64,000 nt of DNA from Candidatus Saccharicenans sp. GTDB lineage: Bacteria > Acidobacteriota > Aminicenantia > Aminicenantales > Saccharicenantaceae. Under the pieces are notes generated by a model. It was not told where the DNA came from and searched no databases. It saw nothing but the letters and a program-made list of their open reading frames with translations. The stretch's first letter is position 1. Each line of letters starts with the position of its first letter. The position numbers and the translations under genes are program-made. Location of the stretch: positions 124,001 through 188,000 of the forward strand of contig JASEIU010000005.1 in NCBI GenBank assembly GCA_030017715.1, given 5' to 3'. Below are positions 9,898 to 19,078 of this stretch, one piece after another.

Positions 9898-10439
9898 AAA
9901 CCCGCAATTATCAACAGTCTGACAGGGAAAACTGATAAGGAGTAAAAATTTGGCCGTCTTAATTTCTTTCTGTTTCTTTTTGTTCGTAAAGATAGTCTGA
10001 TAATGACGGCAGTCAGAAAATGAAGCTGGCTCAATCCCAGGGTTTTCTGGGCGCCTATCCATACAACCGGCTGACCACCTCGCCGCTTCCATTAACTGCC
10101 CTTAACCTGGAAACCACCTCTTAACCTGCAAGAAAGTAATCTATTGACACCAACTTTAGACTATGACAATTTTATGAGATAAAATATAAAACGATGTCCG
10201 GTTTGTTATGCGGCCAGATTTGCCCGCCGCGGGGAGGAGCCTACGGCGATATGAAAGACGGGGGAGGTGAGTAATGGTGGTGCCTGGCTGGCCTGCAATA
10301 CCGGCTATCGTGTGTGGCAGCACGAGCTGGAATGGCTGGAGCCAGGTCCGCAAGGCAAGGGCCACACTTAATGCTGGTAATAAGCATGCTATAAAGGTGC
10401 TGTTGATAGCGATGTTTCCTTTTACGCGACGCGACCCAA
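9898..10439. other. 540-base stretch without a recognised gene
   Basis: The first bases still resemble the sequence after the original LapA gene, then similarity fades. The rest is AT-richer than its neighbours. A TTGACA at 10144-10149 is followed by a weak -10 (GACAAT, 10165-10170). This could be a promoter for the defence operon, but the spacing of 15 is short. No terminator or RNA gene is seen. Confidence 0.35.
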
Positions 10440-10800
10440 AGGCTCCCTCCAGCCGCCAGCAATTAGAGACAGATTTTCTTGCCTGCCTCGAAGGCTTTTC
10501 GCCCAAATTGCACGAGAGCGGGGGTAACTTCAAGTTCCGCAACCAAATTCCTATACTAGCCAAAGCCGACCCACTGGGCACGCTCATCGAGGAGTTCCTC
10601 AACACCTCCATCAACCTGAGCTCTTACCTTGTGCAGAGTAGTGAGGGATCTGTTCGGTTAATCGGTTCAACAATCACGCTATGGTCACGATTTTTGAGGA
10701 GCTGATAAGATGCTTCGGAGAGGAACACCACGAGGAGATCAGCGACAGGACCTGCTCCATCTTCAAAGCAGACCCCTGCTCAAGGGTGAGGGCGACGCCA
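10440..10800 (+). pseudogene. Relic of a type I methylase subunit (HsdM-like)
   Basis: One frame reads NFKFRNQIPILAKADPLGTL then IEEFLNTSINLS, the typical N-terminal block of class-1 HsdM/N-6 DNA methylases. Near 10660 the similarity jumps frame to FNNHAMVTIFEELIRCFGEE, the next block of the same family. It then jumps to SIFKAD and LLKGEGDA, normally found after the SAM-binding motif. The methylase motifs I (D-P-A-C-G-T-G) and IV (N-P-P) are missing, so there is an internal deletion plus frameshifts. It lies directly before the intact hsdR and belongs to a different HsdM subtype from the intact hsdM. Confidence 0.75.
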
Positions 10801-10927
10801 CCGAGGGGCAATTAATTATCGAGCCTGACAAGGAGGGGCGCGACATGCGCTGTCTCTTTCAGCCCGGCCTCGGGGTCCTGGGCGAAGAGCCGGCGGACGA
10901 TCTCCTTCCCGAAGGGGAGGCTGCCGC

Positions 10928-13591
10928 ATGAGAAACGAGGCGGATACGCGGGCAACGCTCATCGACCCAAAACTGAAAGCCGCAGGCTGGGCCGACACAC
11001 AAATCAAAAGGGAGCACTACTACCAGCGTGACCAACAGTACACGCAGGGGCGCGTCATCCTGGTGGGCAATCGGGTTCGCAGGGGCGAGGCCCGCAAGGT
11101 GGACTATCTTTTGCGTCTTTCTGATTCTTTTCCCATCGCCGCCGTCGAAGCAAAGCCCGAATCGGAAGCGGCCGAGGCTGGGCTTGAACAAGCCAAACGC
11201 TACTCAGAAGAGCTTGGACTTGCATTTGCCTACTCCACCAATGGCCACCAAATTATAGAATTTGATTTCTTTACGAACACAAGCCGGATTCTTGACCGAT
11301 TCCCGAGTCCCGATGAGCTGTGGGAGAGATGGCAACTAAATCAAGGAAGCACATATGCGTCGAGCGTCGCCGAGCACCCGGAGGAATACGGCGTAGGCAA
11401 GCGGAGCAGTCCGCTCCTTCATCCATACTGCCCGGAAAGCCTGTGCGGGAAAACACCATTCTACTTCCAGGAGGTGGCCATCCGCGAAGTCATCAAGCGC
11501 CTTATGCGCGGCCAGAATCGCGTCCTCCTGACCATGGCCACCGGAACCGGCAAGACCTTCATCGCCTTCCAGATCCTCTGGAAGCTCGTTAAATCGGGTT
11601 GGCTCCAGCGCCGACATACTGATCGGCCCGGCCGCATGCTGTTTCTCGCCGACCGGGTCGTGCTGCGCGACCAGGCATACAATACCTTCGCACCATTCGC
11701 CGACGGAACGAGCGAGCCCCGCTTCAAGATCGAAGGGCACCCGGCCAACTTGACGCGTGACCTTTACTTCGGGATCTATCAGACGCTATGGAGCCCGGAT
11801 GAGGCGGGTAAACGCCTCTTCGAGAAATTTCCGCGAGACTTCTTTGACCTTGTTATCATCGACGAGTGCCACCGGTCTGGATTCGGCACCTGGCGTGAGA
11901 TCCTGGACCACTTTGATTCTGCCGTCCATCTCGGAATGACGGCCACTCCCAAGCAGGACGAGAACGTGGACACCTATGGCTACTTCTGTGCCGAAGAACC
12001 CGAGGTTGCCATTGACCCAAACGACCCGGGCCGGGGCACCTGGAGGCCACCAGCGTATCAATACAGCCTGGGGCAAGGTATCGAGGACGGCTTCCTGGCC
12101 ACTTACAAAGTGCATCGTGTGCGAACGACTGTTGACGCGGCTGGGTTGCATCTGTATGAAGCCATAGAACAGGGAGCGGAGGTGTTTATCCCCGAAGATG
12201 TGGAGCCGCGTGAGGTCTACACCACGCCCCAGTTCGAAAGAGAGATCACCCTTCCGGACCGGACAAGGGAGATGGTGCGCCATCTGGCCGGGCTCCTTCG
12301 CCGCTTCGGGGCGATGGAAAAAACCATGGTCTTCTGCGTGGACATGGAGCATGCGCGGCTGGTTGCCCGACTGCTCCAGGACGAATTCGGACCCGAGACC
12401 GGGTTCCACAACTACGCCGTCCCCATCATCTCTGAGGAAGGCGAGGAAGGTCGCCGCTGGCTGGAGGCCTTCGCCGACTCGGACAAACCTGTCCCGGTTG
12501 TGGCAACGACGGCGGAACTTCTATCTACCGGTGTCGATGTCCCTTCGTGCCGCAATATTGTGTTCATGAAGACGCTGTCTTCGCCCATTCTGTTCAAGCA
12601 AATCATTGGACGCGGCAGCCGATTGGATCCCGCCACCGATAAGTACTGGTTCCGCATTATCGACTACACGGGAGCGACCCGCCTCTTTGATGAATGGGTT
12701 CGTCCTCCGCTGCCGCCGCCGGAGCCGCCTCATGGACCCCAGACCGCCGTCTTAGAGGGGGTAGTATTTCGTGCTGACACAAACTACCTGATTATCGGCG
12801 CACGAGTTAGCGTCCGAACCGGGCCCAATCGCCAGCGAGGTCCAATCCAGACCGACAACAACGGCCGTTTCCGTTTTGACTGCCTTCCCGCCGGCAACCT
12901 CCAGCTCATGGTGAGCGCCAGGGGTTTTGTGAGCCGGACCATCGGCGTGGAAACGCTGCCGGACCAGACGATTTATGAGGCGGTTGGTCTCAAGCCGGAG
13001 AGGGAAAAGGGCAGAAAGATCAGGGTGGAAGGTCTCGAGGTGAGCATTGCCGATGAAGCGATATTCCTGATCGAGTCCACAGGCGAGCAGCTTACCTTTG
13101 AGCAATACTGCGACTACACCAAACGTCGCATTATACAGGCTGCCGACAGCCGCACGGCCTTGCGAGACATCTGGGTGGATAGCTCCCGCCGCCGCGCTTT
13201 CCTTGAAGAGCTGCGCCGCTCCAGTATCCATCCCGAGGTGCTTGCCGAGGTGCTTGGTCAACCGGATGCGGACGCTTTTGACCTGATCAGCCACCTCGCC
13301 TTCGGTGGTCCCATTCATACCCGCAGTGAGCGGGCCGCCGCGTTCCGAAACCGTGAGCAAGCCTTCATTGCCGCTCACCGGGAAGATGCCCGCAAGGTCA
13401 TCCTGGAGCTTCTCGACAAATACCGCATCGGCGGCATCGAACAGCTCGAGCCGGAGATTTTCGGGGTCTCACCCTTCCGGGAGTGGGGCGGTGCTGCCAG
13501 GATCAGCGGGTGGTTCGGCGGTGCAGAGTTTCTCGGTCGGTCTCTGAAGGAAATGCAGAAACGAATCTACACTGAGGAGGCAGTAGCATGA
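10928..13591 (+). CDS. hsdR: Type I restriction endonuclease subunit R with inserted beta-sandwich domain
   Basis: The 887-residue DNA translocase/nuclease has a PD-(D/E)XK-like nuclease at the N-terminus (Asp59 in VDYLLRL, then E74-A-K76). SF2 motor motifs follow: ATGTGKT 204-210, DECH 312-315, TATP 338-341 and QIIGRGSRL 558-566. Its layout is EcoEI-like. The unusual part is residues about 602-690, a carboxypeptidase-regulatory-like domain (VLEGVVF, GARVSVRT, TDNNGRFRFDCLPAGNLQLM, GFVSRTI) between the motor and the C-terminal HsdM-binding part. The ATG has GGGGAGG upstream. The stop overlaps the hsdM start (ATGA). Confidence 0.93.
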   Translation: MRNEADTRATLIDPKLKAAGWADTQIKREHYYQRDQQYTQGRVILVGNRVRRGEARKVDYLLRLSDSFPIAAVEAKPESEAAEAGLEQAKRYSEELGLAFAYSTNGHQIIEFDFFTNTSRILDRFPSPDELWERWQLNQGSTYASSVAEHPEEYGVGKRSSPLLHPYCPESLCGKTPFYFQEVAIREVIKRLMRGQNRVLLTMATGTGKTFIAFQILWKLVKSGWLQRRHTDRPGRMLFLADRVVLRDQAYNTFAPFADGTSEPRFKIEGHPANLTRDLYFGIYQTLWSPDEAGKRLFEKFPRDFFDLVIIDECHRSGFGTWREILDHFDSAVHLGMTATPKQDENVDTYGYFCAEEPEVAIDPNDPGRGTWRPPAYQYSLGQGIEDGFLATYKVHRVRTTVDAAGLHLYEAIEQGAEVFIPEDVEPREVYTTPQFEREITLPDRTREMVRHLAGLLRRFGAMEKTMVFCVDMEHARLVARLLQDEFGPETGFHNYAVPIISEEGEEGRRWLEAFADSDKPVPVVATTAELLSTGVDVPSCRNIVFMKTLSSPILFKQIIGRGSRLDPATDKYWFRIIDYTGATRLFDEWVRPPLPPPEPPHGPQTAVLEGVVFRADTNYLIIGARVSVRTGPNRQRGPIQTDNNGRFRFDCLPAGNLQLMVSARGFVSRTIGVETLPDQTIYEAVGLKPEREKGRKIRVEGLEVSIADEAIFLIESTGEQLTFEQYCDYTKRRIIQAADSRTALRDIWVDSSRRRAFLEELRRSSIHPEVLAEVLGQPDADAFDLISHLAFGGPIHTRSERAAAFRNREQAFIAAHREDARKVILELLDKYRIGGIEQLEPEIFGVSPFREWGGAARISGWFGGAEFLGRSLKEMQKRIYTEEAVA
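12731..12997 (+). other. Carboxypeptidase-regulatory-like domain inside HsdR
   Basis: This segment codes for about 89 residues. It has the family pattern of an initial G-V-V strand, a G-A-R-V-S-V strand, the turn T-D-N-N-G-R-F-R-F, L-P-A-G-x-L-Q-L, and a final G-F strand. The same fold occurs at the N-termini of the two TonB receptors in this window. It begins just after a proline-rich linker (PPLPPPEPP). Confidence 0.75.
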
Positions 13592-15090
13592 ACGGACCTC
13601 AAACCAGGGAATCCCTTGCCAACGAAATCTGGCGGGCCTGCGATGTTCTGCGTCGCGACAACAACTGCGGCGGCGTCATGGAATACATCGAGCATCTGGC
13701 CTGGCTGCTCTTCCTGCGCTTTTTAGATGCTCAGGAAGAGGAATGGGAGACTCAAGCGAATCTTGCCGGCCGCCCCTACACCCGCATTCTGGATGGTGAC
13801 CTGGGCTGGAACGCCTGGGCTACGAAGGACTGGCCCGCTGATCGCTTGCTGGAGTTCGTCCATGGCCGGTTGATTCCCTACCTGCAGAGCCTGGGAGGGG
13901 ACCCTTTGCGCGAGACAATCCGCAGCGTCTTCGCCGAGCGCAACGTCATCGTTTGCGCCTCGGGTTACAACCTCAAGGATGTCTTGTCCATCATCAACGG
14001 CATTGACTTCCACAGTCAGGACGACATCTTTACCGTCTCCCAGGTGTACGAAGAGCTGCTCCGCCGTCTGGGCAGCGAGAACCGGCTGGCTGGCGAGTTC
14101 TACACGCCGAGGCCGGTGGTACGCTTTATGGTGGAGCTCATCGCCCCCAGGATCGGCGAGACCGTTTACGACCCTGCCTGCGGCACCTGTGGTTTCCTGG
14201 CACAGGCCTACCTTTTCATGGCAAAAGGCGAGCGTACCCTGGCAGACCACAAGACCCTTCAGGAAAAAACCTTCTTTGGCCAGGAGAAGAAGCCTTTGCC
14301 GGCCCTCCTGGGCCTCATGAACATGGTGCTGCACGGCGTGACCGCCCCCCGTGTGATGCGCCGCAATACCCTCGAGGAGAATATCCGCAACGTCAGTGAG
14401 CGCTACGATGTGGTGCTCACCAATCCTCCATTCGGAGGCACAGAAGGCCGGCACATCCAGGCCAATTTCCCGGTGCAGGCCTCGGCCACCGAGCTACTCT
14501 TCATCCAGCACATTATGAAGAAGCTCAAGCCCGGGAACGGTGTTCGGTGCGGCATGGTTGTTCCGGAAGGGACACTTTTTCGTGGCGGTTCTTTTGCCGA
14601 CGTTAAGCGGGATCTTCTGGAACAGTTCAACCTTCATACCGTCGTAAGCCTTCCACCCGGCACCTTTGCCCCTTATTCTGACGTCAAGACCGCGCTCCTT
14701 TTCTTCAAGCGCCCCGGGCCGACCAGGGAGATCTGGTATTACGAACTGCCTATACCGGAGGGCTTGAAAAAGTTCAGCAAGGGAAGTCCCATCCAGGATG
14801 AGCACTTTGAAGAAGCGCGCCGGCTCTGGAAAGCATGGGATGCTTACCGTAAAGGCCAGGGCCCGCGCGAGACCTGTCTTTCCGAGCGTTCCTGGATTGT
14901 TCCTGCCGAGGATGTTAAGGCGCGCGGCTACGACCTCGCTGCCCGCAACCCCAACCGCCCGGAGGCCGAGGCGCTTCCCTCGCCGGCAGAGATCATTGCG
15001 GGTCTTCTTGAGCGCGAGCGGGAAATTTTGAGCATCGTTGAGGAGCTAGACCAGCTATTGGGTAATAAAAACGGAGAGGCAGCAATATGA
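13588..15090 (+). CDS. hsdM: Type I restriction-modification methylase subunit M
   Basis: The 500-residue N6-adenine methylase has the HsdM N-terminal helical domain (residues 1-160), then EFYTPRPVVRFMVELIAP, SAM motif I DPACGTCGF (195-203) and catalytic motif IV NPPF (279-282). The C-terminal part ends in the helix that contacts HsdS (LLEREREILSIVEELDQLL). It methylates the recognition site and, with HsdS, forms the core of the restriction complex. It overlaps hsdR and hsdS by four bases each, so translation is coupled. Its subtype differs from the broken methylase at 10.4-10.8 kb. Confidence 0.96.
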   Translation: MNGPQTRESLANEIWRACDVLRRDNNCGGVMEYIEHLAWLLFLRFLDAQEEEWETQANLAGRPYTRILDGDLGWNAWATKDWPADRLLEFVHGRLIPYLQSLGGDPLRETIRSVFAERNVIVCASGYNLKDVLSIINGIDFHSQDDIFTVSQVYEELLRRLGSENRLAGEFYTPRPVVRFMVELIAPRIGETVYDPACGTCGFLAQAYLFMAKGERTLADHKTLQEKTFFGQEKKPLPALLGLMNMVLHGVTAPRVMRRNTLEENIRNVSERYDVVLTNPPFGGTEGRHIQANFPVQASATELLFIQHIMKKLKPGNGVRCGMVVPEGTLFRGGSFADVKRDLLEQFNLHTVVSLPPGTFAPYSDVKTALLFFKRPGPTREIWYYELPIPEGLKKFSKGSPIQDEHFEEARRLWKAWDAYRKGQGPRETCLSERSWIVPAEDVKARGYDLAARNPNRPEAEALPSPAEIIAGLLEREREILSIVEELDQLLGNKNGEAAI

Positions 15091-16307
15091 CCGAAGGACC
15101 CTACAAACTCCCCGAAGGCTGGCGCTGGGTGCGGTTGGGAGAGGTAGCAGAAAAACCTCAGTATGGCTACACCAGCTCTGCCTTGTCCGAACCAGTAGGT
15201 TCTAAATTCCTGCGTATTACCGATATAACCTCCGGGGCGATCGACTGGGATAGCGTCCCTTATTGCAAGATTGATTCAGAAACATTCAAAAAGTATCAAT
15301 TGAAGTCGGGTGATTTGCTTTTCGCACGCTCAGGCAGCATTGGTGCGACGATTCTCATAAGAGAAATTCCGTGTAAGGCGGTATTCGCCTCCTATCTCAT
15401 AAGAGTGAGGTTACGATCGGAAGCCTTTCCAGAATTTGTCTCGCTCAATTTGAAGGCACCTTTCTGTCAAAAGCAGTTTATTCCTCTTGGCGCTGCTCAG
15501 AAGAACATCAATGCTAAGGCAATTCAGCAGATTCTCATCCCCCTCCCACCCCTCTCCGAACAACGTCGGATTGTCGCGCGAATTGAGGAACTGATGTCGC
15601 GCATCCGCGAGGCCCGGCGCCTGCGGGAAGAGGCCCGCCAGGACGCCGAGCGGCTCTGGCAGTCCGCCCTGGCAGAAGTCTTCCCTCGCCCCGGCGCAGA
15701 ACTTCCCCCAGGCTGGCGGTGGGTGCGGTTGGGTGAGATAGCCAAGATATTTAGTGGTTCTCCAGCGCCCCAGGGCTGGGAATATTTTAATAAAGGTACC
15801 TTTCCTTTTGTTCGAGTACAAGACTTGGGTCGGCACGGAATAACGACGGACCTTAAGGAAACAGCAGATAAAGTCAACGGACGCGCGGTACGAGAATTTC
15901 GGCTTGTTAAAGCTTCGAAGGGAGCTATTCTATTTCCTAAAAGCGGAGCTGCGATTTTAACCAACTCCAGAGCAATTTTAGGAACTGATGCGTATATCGT
16001 CTCTCATTTGGCTGGCATAAATCACAACCTCGATTTTGCAGAATCACTTTGGATTTTCCATTGGCTATGCACGGTTGATATGTCCGAATATGTTGATAAT
16101 CCAGCATATCCTTCACTTCGACTTAGTAAAGTCAGGGAAATTCCGCTCCCCCTGCCGCCCCTTGATGAACAGCGCCGCATTGTGGCATACTTAGAGGCGG
16201 TGCAGCATAAGGTAAAGGCCCTGAAAGAGGCCCAGGCGGCAACTGACGCGGAACTTAAAAGCCTCGAGCAGGCGATTTTGGATAAGGCATTTCGGGGGGA
16301 ATTATGA
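15087..16307 (+). CDS. hsdS: Type I restriction-modification specificity subunit S
   Basis: This 406-residue protein reads the DNA target. It has two target-recognition domains (about 1-150 and 205-355), each starting with a GWRWVRLGE block and each followed by a coiled-coil spacer after the P-L-P-P-L-x-E-Q-R-R-I-V motif (LPPLSEQRRIVARIEEL and LPPLDEQRRIVAYLEAV). The repeated GWRWVRLGE sequences also give a DNA repeat at about 15118 and 15712, a recombination point that could swap domains. The gene ends with LEQAILDKAFRGEL, which is repeated as a relic at 18013-18084. It overlaps hsdM and the OLD gene by four bases. Confidence 0.95.
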   Translation: MTEGPYKLPEGWRWVRLGEVAEKPQYGYTSSALSEPVGSKFLRITDITSGAIDWDSVPYCKIDSETFKKYQLKSGDLLFARSGSIGATILIREIPCKAVFASYLIRVRLRSEAFPEFVSLNLKAPFCQKQFIPLGAAQKNINAKAIQQILIPLPPLSEQRRIVARIEELMSRIREARRLREEARQDAERLWQSALAEVFPRPGAELPPGWRWVRLGEIAKIFSGSPAPQGWEYFNKGTFPFVRVQDLGRHGITTDLKETADKVNGRAVREFRLVKASKGAILFPKSGAAILTNSRAILGTDAYIVSHLAGINHNLDFAESLWIFHWLCTVDMSEYVDNPAYPSLRLSKVREIPLPLPPLDEQRRIVAYLEAVQHKVKALKEAQAATDAELKSLEQAILDKAFRGEL

Positions 16308-17989
16308 GCGATAAGCCAACATCCCAAAAGGACCACCTCCCAATTCTTACGCATGTGCGAATCAGGAATTATCGTTGCCTTGAGGCGGTTGATATACCAC
16401 TTGGCCCACTTACTGCGTTCGTTGGGCCCAACGGAAGCGGCAAGACCACGATCCTGCGTGCGATTGATCTTGTCCTTGGCGATGCCTGGCCAAGTTTGCG
16501 CAGTTTTCGCATTCCGCAGGATTTTACCGGGTTCGATTCCAGCAAAGAAATCGAAATTACGGTCAGATTTGACCCGCCTTACATCCACAGGGATACTATT
16601 TCAAATGAGTACCGAGTCCAAGCTTTGCGATTGACGTGTAAGCCCTACAAGAGATCCGGCAAGTGGGGCGAAGCAGGTGATTTGCACGCGGATCTTGAAC
16701 CATTAAATGAGAACGATCAAGTGCCCCACGTAGCAACCAGCCCACCACAAAAAGGGCAAAAAACACCGTTTGGCCCACTCAATGTGGGCACCGACCTACG
16801 AAACTATGCGCGCGTTCTCTTTGTGGATCACCGCCGCAGCCTTGCTCAACACCTGCCCAGTGTTCGCGGGTCCATTCTTGGGCGGCTTTTTCAAAAAGCA
16901 CGCAAGGAATTCAAAGCACAGGAGGATTTCAAGGCTAAATATGAAGTCGCCATGGAGACGCTGCGTACTGAGCAAGTCAAGGAAATTGAACGAATAGTAG
17001 CAGAAACAGCCAAACAAATGTTAGGTTTCTTGGGTAGCACCGCAGTCCAGTCAGTGGATATAGCGTTTGGATTTGCAGATCCCGCCAACCCCTTCAACTC
17101 GCTCCGTTTGGAGTATCGGGAGTCAGGCCTAACGATACCAGGCGAAGAGCTTGGCCTCGGGATCCAAAGTGCTATGGTCGTAGGGGTCTTCGAGGCGTTC
17201 CGTCAAATCGGGGGTCAGGTTGGGATCGTAATCATTGAAGAACCGGAGATGTATCTACATCCACAAGCTCAGCGCTATTTTTACAGACTGCTCTGTGAGA
17301 TGGCTGACAAACGGCAATGTCAGGTAATTTATTCCACGCACTCGCCGGTGTTTTCGGATGTCAATCGCTTTGAGACGTTGCGGCTGGTTCGAAGGGAAGG
17401 CAGAAAAACATCTGTAGCGTTCGTGCAGAAAGATGATGTGCCACATCTTGAGCAAGCTCGGAATAACTTTAAGATTGGCAATCGCTTCGATGCTGCTCGG
17501 AATGAAATTTTGTTCGCGCGCTGTGCACTCCTGTGTGAGGGCTATGGAGATCGGATTGCCGTGTTACTGATGGCAGAGAAGCTCGGATTTGACCCGGATG
17601 CGGAAGGCTGCGCAGTGATTGACTGCGGAGGAAAAGCAGGCATTGAGCTTTTCGTCCGTGTCTGCCAGACATTGAAAATTCCTTTCTTCGTCCTTCACGA
17701 TGAAGACGTTTGGCCAGTGGAGGCAGTGGATGACCATGAAAGGCAGAGGAGAGAGCAGCAAAATCGTAGTGAACAGGCAGCGAATCAGCGCATTCGTGAG
17801 GCGGTCGGTGACGATAACAAAATCTTCATGCTTAGGCCGAGTCTTGAAGCCATCCTCGGTATTCCCGAAGACGCCAGAGACAAGCCACGAAAGGTTCACG
17901 AGAAGGTAGAAGGCATCGGTCTGTATGATTTGCCGCCCGGCCTGCAGCCCCTGATAAGTGCGGTGGAACAACTGAAGAATACAACTTAA
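16304..17989 (+). CDS. OLD-family ATP-dependent endonuclease (ATPase plus TOPRIM)
   Basis: The 561-residue protein has an ABC/SMC-like ATPase (Walker A GPNGSGKT 41-48, signature LGLGIQSA about 283, Walker B IVIIEEPE 308-315, switch His in IYSTHSPVF). It is followed by a TOPRIM nuclease (CEGYGD at 411-416, with the conserved glutamate, and HDED with Asp466 and Asp468). This is the arrangement of OLD nucleases, which are known in phage defence (P2 Old, Gabija GajA). No UvrD-like GajB partner is adjacent. The ATG overlaps the hsdS stop, so it is expressed with the restriction operon. Confidence 0.87.
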   Translation: MSDKPTSQKDHLPILTHVRIRNYRCLEAVDIPLGPLTAFVGPNGSGKTTILRAIDLVLGDAWPSLRSFRIPQDFTGFDSSKEIEITVRFDPPYIHRDTISNEYRVQALRLTCKPYKRSGKWGEAGDLHADLEPLNENDQVPHVATSPPQKGQKTPFGPLNVGTDLRNYARVLFVDHRRSLAQHLPSVRGSILGRLFQKARKEFKAQEDFKAKYEVAMETLRTEQVKEIERIVAETAKQMLGFLGSTAVQSVDIAFGFADPANPFNSLRLEYRESGLTIPGEELGLGIQSAMVVGVFEAFRQIGGQVGIVIIEEPEMYLHPQAQRYFYRLLCEMADKRQCQVIYSTHSPVFSDVNRFETLRLVRREGRKTSVAFVQKDDVPHLEQARNNFKIGNRFDAARNEILFARCALLCEGYGDRIAVLLMAEKLGFDPDAEGCAVIDCGGKAGIELFVRVCQTLKIPFFVLHDEDVWPVEAVDDHERQRREQQNRSEQAANQRIREAVGDDNKIFMLRPSLEAILGIPEDARDKPRKVHEKVEGIGLYDLPPGLQPLISAVEQLKNTT

Positions 17990-18012
17990 GTTAGTGCCCC
18001 CGAGGGTGGCTG

Positions 18013-18084
18013 GTGACTAGCGACGCAGAATTTAAACGTCTTGAGCAGGCGATTTTGGATAGAGCTTTCAAGGGAGAATTATAA
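18013..18084 (+). pseudogene. Duplicated hsdS C-terminal tail
   Basis: From the GTG at 18013 the frame reads TSDAEFKRLEQAILDRAFKG and then EL before a stop, nearly identical to the hsdS end (TDAELKSLEQAILDKAFRG and EL). The DNA is also alike. It is all that remains of a second specificity gene after the OLD gene. Its TAA overlaps the next ATG (TAATG), as a real operon junction would. Confidence 0.85.
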
Positions 18085-18983
18085 TGGTGATGTGTGATTT
18101 CCGCTCTTTACGGTATAAGTTACCCCCCGAGGCGTTTGCCTGCGGACCAAAAAATGAGCCGGAACCCAGTGACCTGATAGATGAAGAAACATGGCAAGAG
18201 CTTATCTGGCTTCCAGATGATGTTTCCCTACGAACCAGCGATCACCACGGGACACTCTTACGGAAAGCCAGACAACTCACAGGCCATTGGATAGAAATGG
18301 TTCTGGATATTCAATCTTTGATACCCAACCCCCGGGATGACGCACTTGCTCTGGCTTGCCTTAATGTATACGACGATCTTCAAGCCTCTATTTACACAAT
18401 GCTTACTGGCTTTTACCGACAGTCAATCGCTACTTTGCGGATTGCTCTGGAGGAGACATTGACTGGAGCCTATTTCCGTGCATACCCCAACCCTACCAGG
18501 TTTCAACAGTGGGCCGATGGACTTCAGGAAGGTCAGCTCTGGGTAGGAGAAATCCGTAAAAAGCTCAGTAAGATCGAGCCTTACTCATTTTTCGAATCAG
18601 GAAAGTATAAGTTACTCTGTGGCAAAGATAGTTGGGCAGGTTTTTTATATGGTTTTTTGAGTAAATTCGTACATGGGTGCTCTTATTATACGGACGAAGA
18701 TGGCAATCGGGTTCCTACAAGCAACGTTGGGCTATGGGGCGGAAGTAACGGTCCGGTTTATGAAGAAAGGTCCGTAAAACTTTGGTCGGTTATCTTCTTC
18801 GAAACTGCACTTTTTTGTTTAATGTTGGTTGGTTTAGCAGAGAAAAGACTCCTCGACCTGGAAAAGCCAGCAGGCGTTGGTTTCAAAGATTTTTTGAAGC
18901 GGGCAATATCCTGGCATCGTGGCATCGCTCCTCTCCATCCGGTTGCATGCGACATCGTACGAATCCTGGAGGACTCGTATTGA
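18084..18983 (+). CDS. Uncharacterised defence-island protein (possible HEPN-like helices)
   Basis: The 299-residue protein has no recognised family. The middle (residues about 60-140) is helical, with DALALACLNVYDDLQASIYT and SIATLRIALEETLTGAYFRA, reminiscent of HEPN-like or DUF5677-type helical proteins. A YGFLSKFVHG segment and a hydrophobic C-terminal helix (VIFFETALFCLMLVGLA) follow. It has no clear signal peptide. The ATG overlaps the stop of the hsdS relic, so it was once translated after a specificity subunit. A role in the restriction locus is inferred only from position. Confidence 0.65.
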   Translation: MVMCDFRSLRYKLPPEAFACGPKNEPEPSDLIDEETWQELIWLPDDVSLRTSDHHGTLLRKARQLTGHWIEMVLDIQSLIPNPRDDALALACLNVYDDLQASIYTMLTGFYRQSIATLRIALEETLTGAYFRAYPNPTRFQQWADGLQEGQLWVGEIRKKLSKIEPYSFFESGKYKLLCGKDSWAGFLYGFLSKFVHGCSYYTDEDGNRVPTSNVGLWGGSNGPVYEERSVKLWSVIFFETALFCLMLVGLAEKRLLDLEKPAGVGFKDFLKRAISWHRGIAPLHPVACDIVRILEDSY

Positions 18984-19078
18984 CAAATAGAGATAAACAA
19001 ATAATAATTAAATAGTTAGCTTTTGATTAAAGGTATGGGGGGCAGTATTAAATGAGTATCAATCGGGCAAGGGAACCA

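Noticed and set aside
10859-11191. A minus-strand frame over the hsdR 5' end
   Set aside because: It is antisense to the HsdR N-terminus and carries no recognisable domain.
16304-17989. OLD gene as Gabija GajA
   Set aside because: No UvrD/PcrA-like GajB gene lies next to it; the neighbours are hsdS and unknown genes. It remains an OLD-family nuclease.
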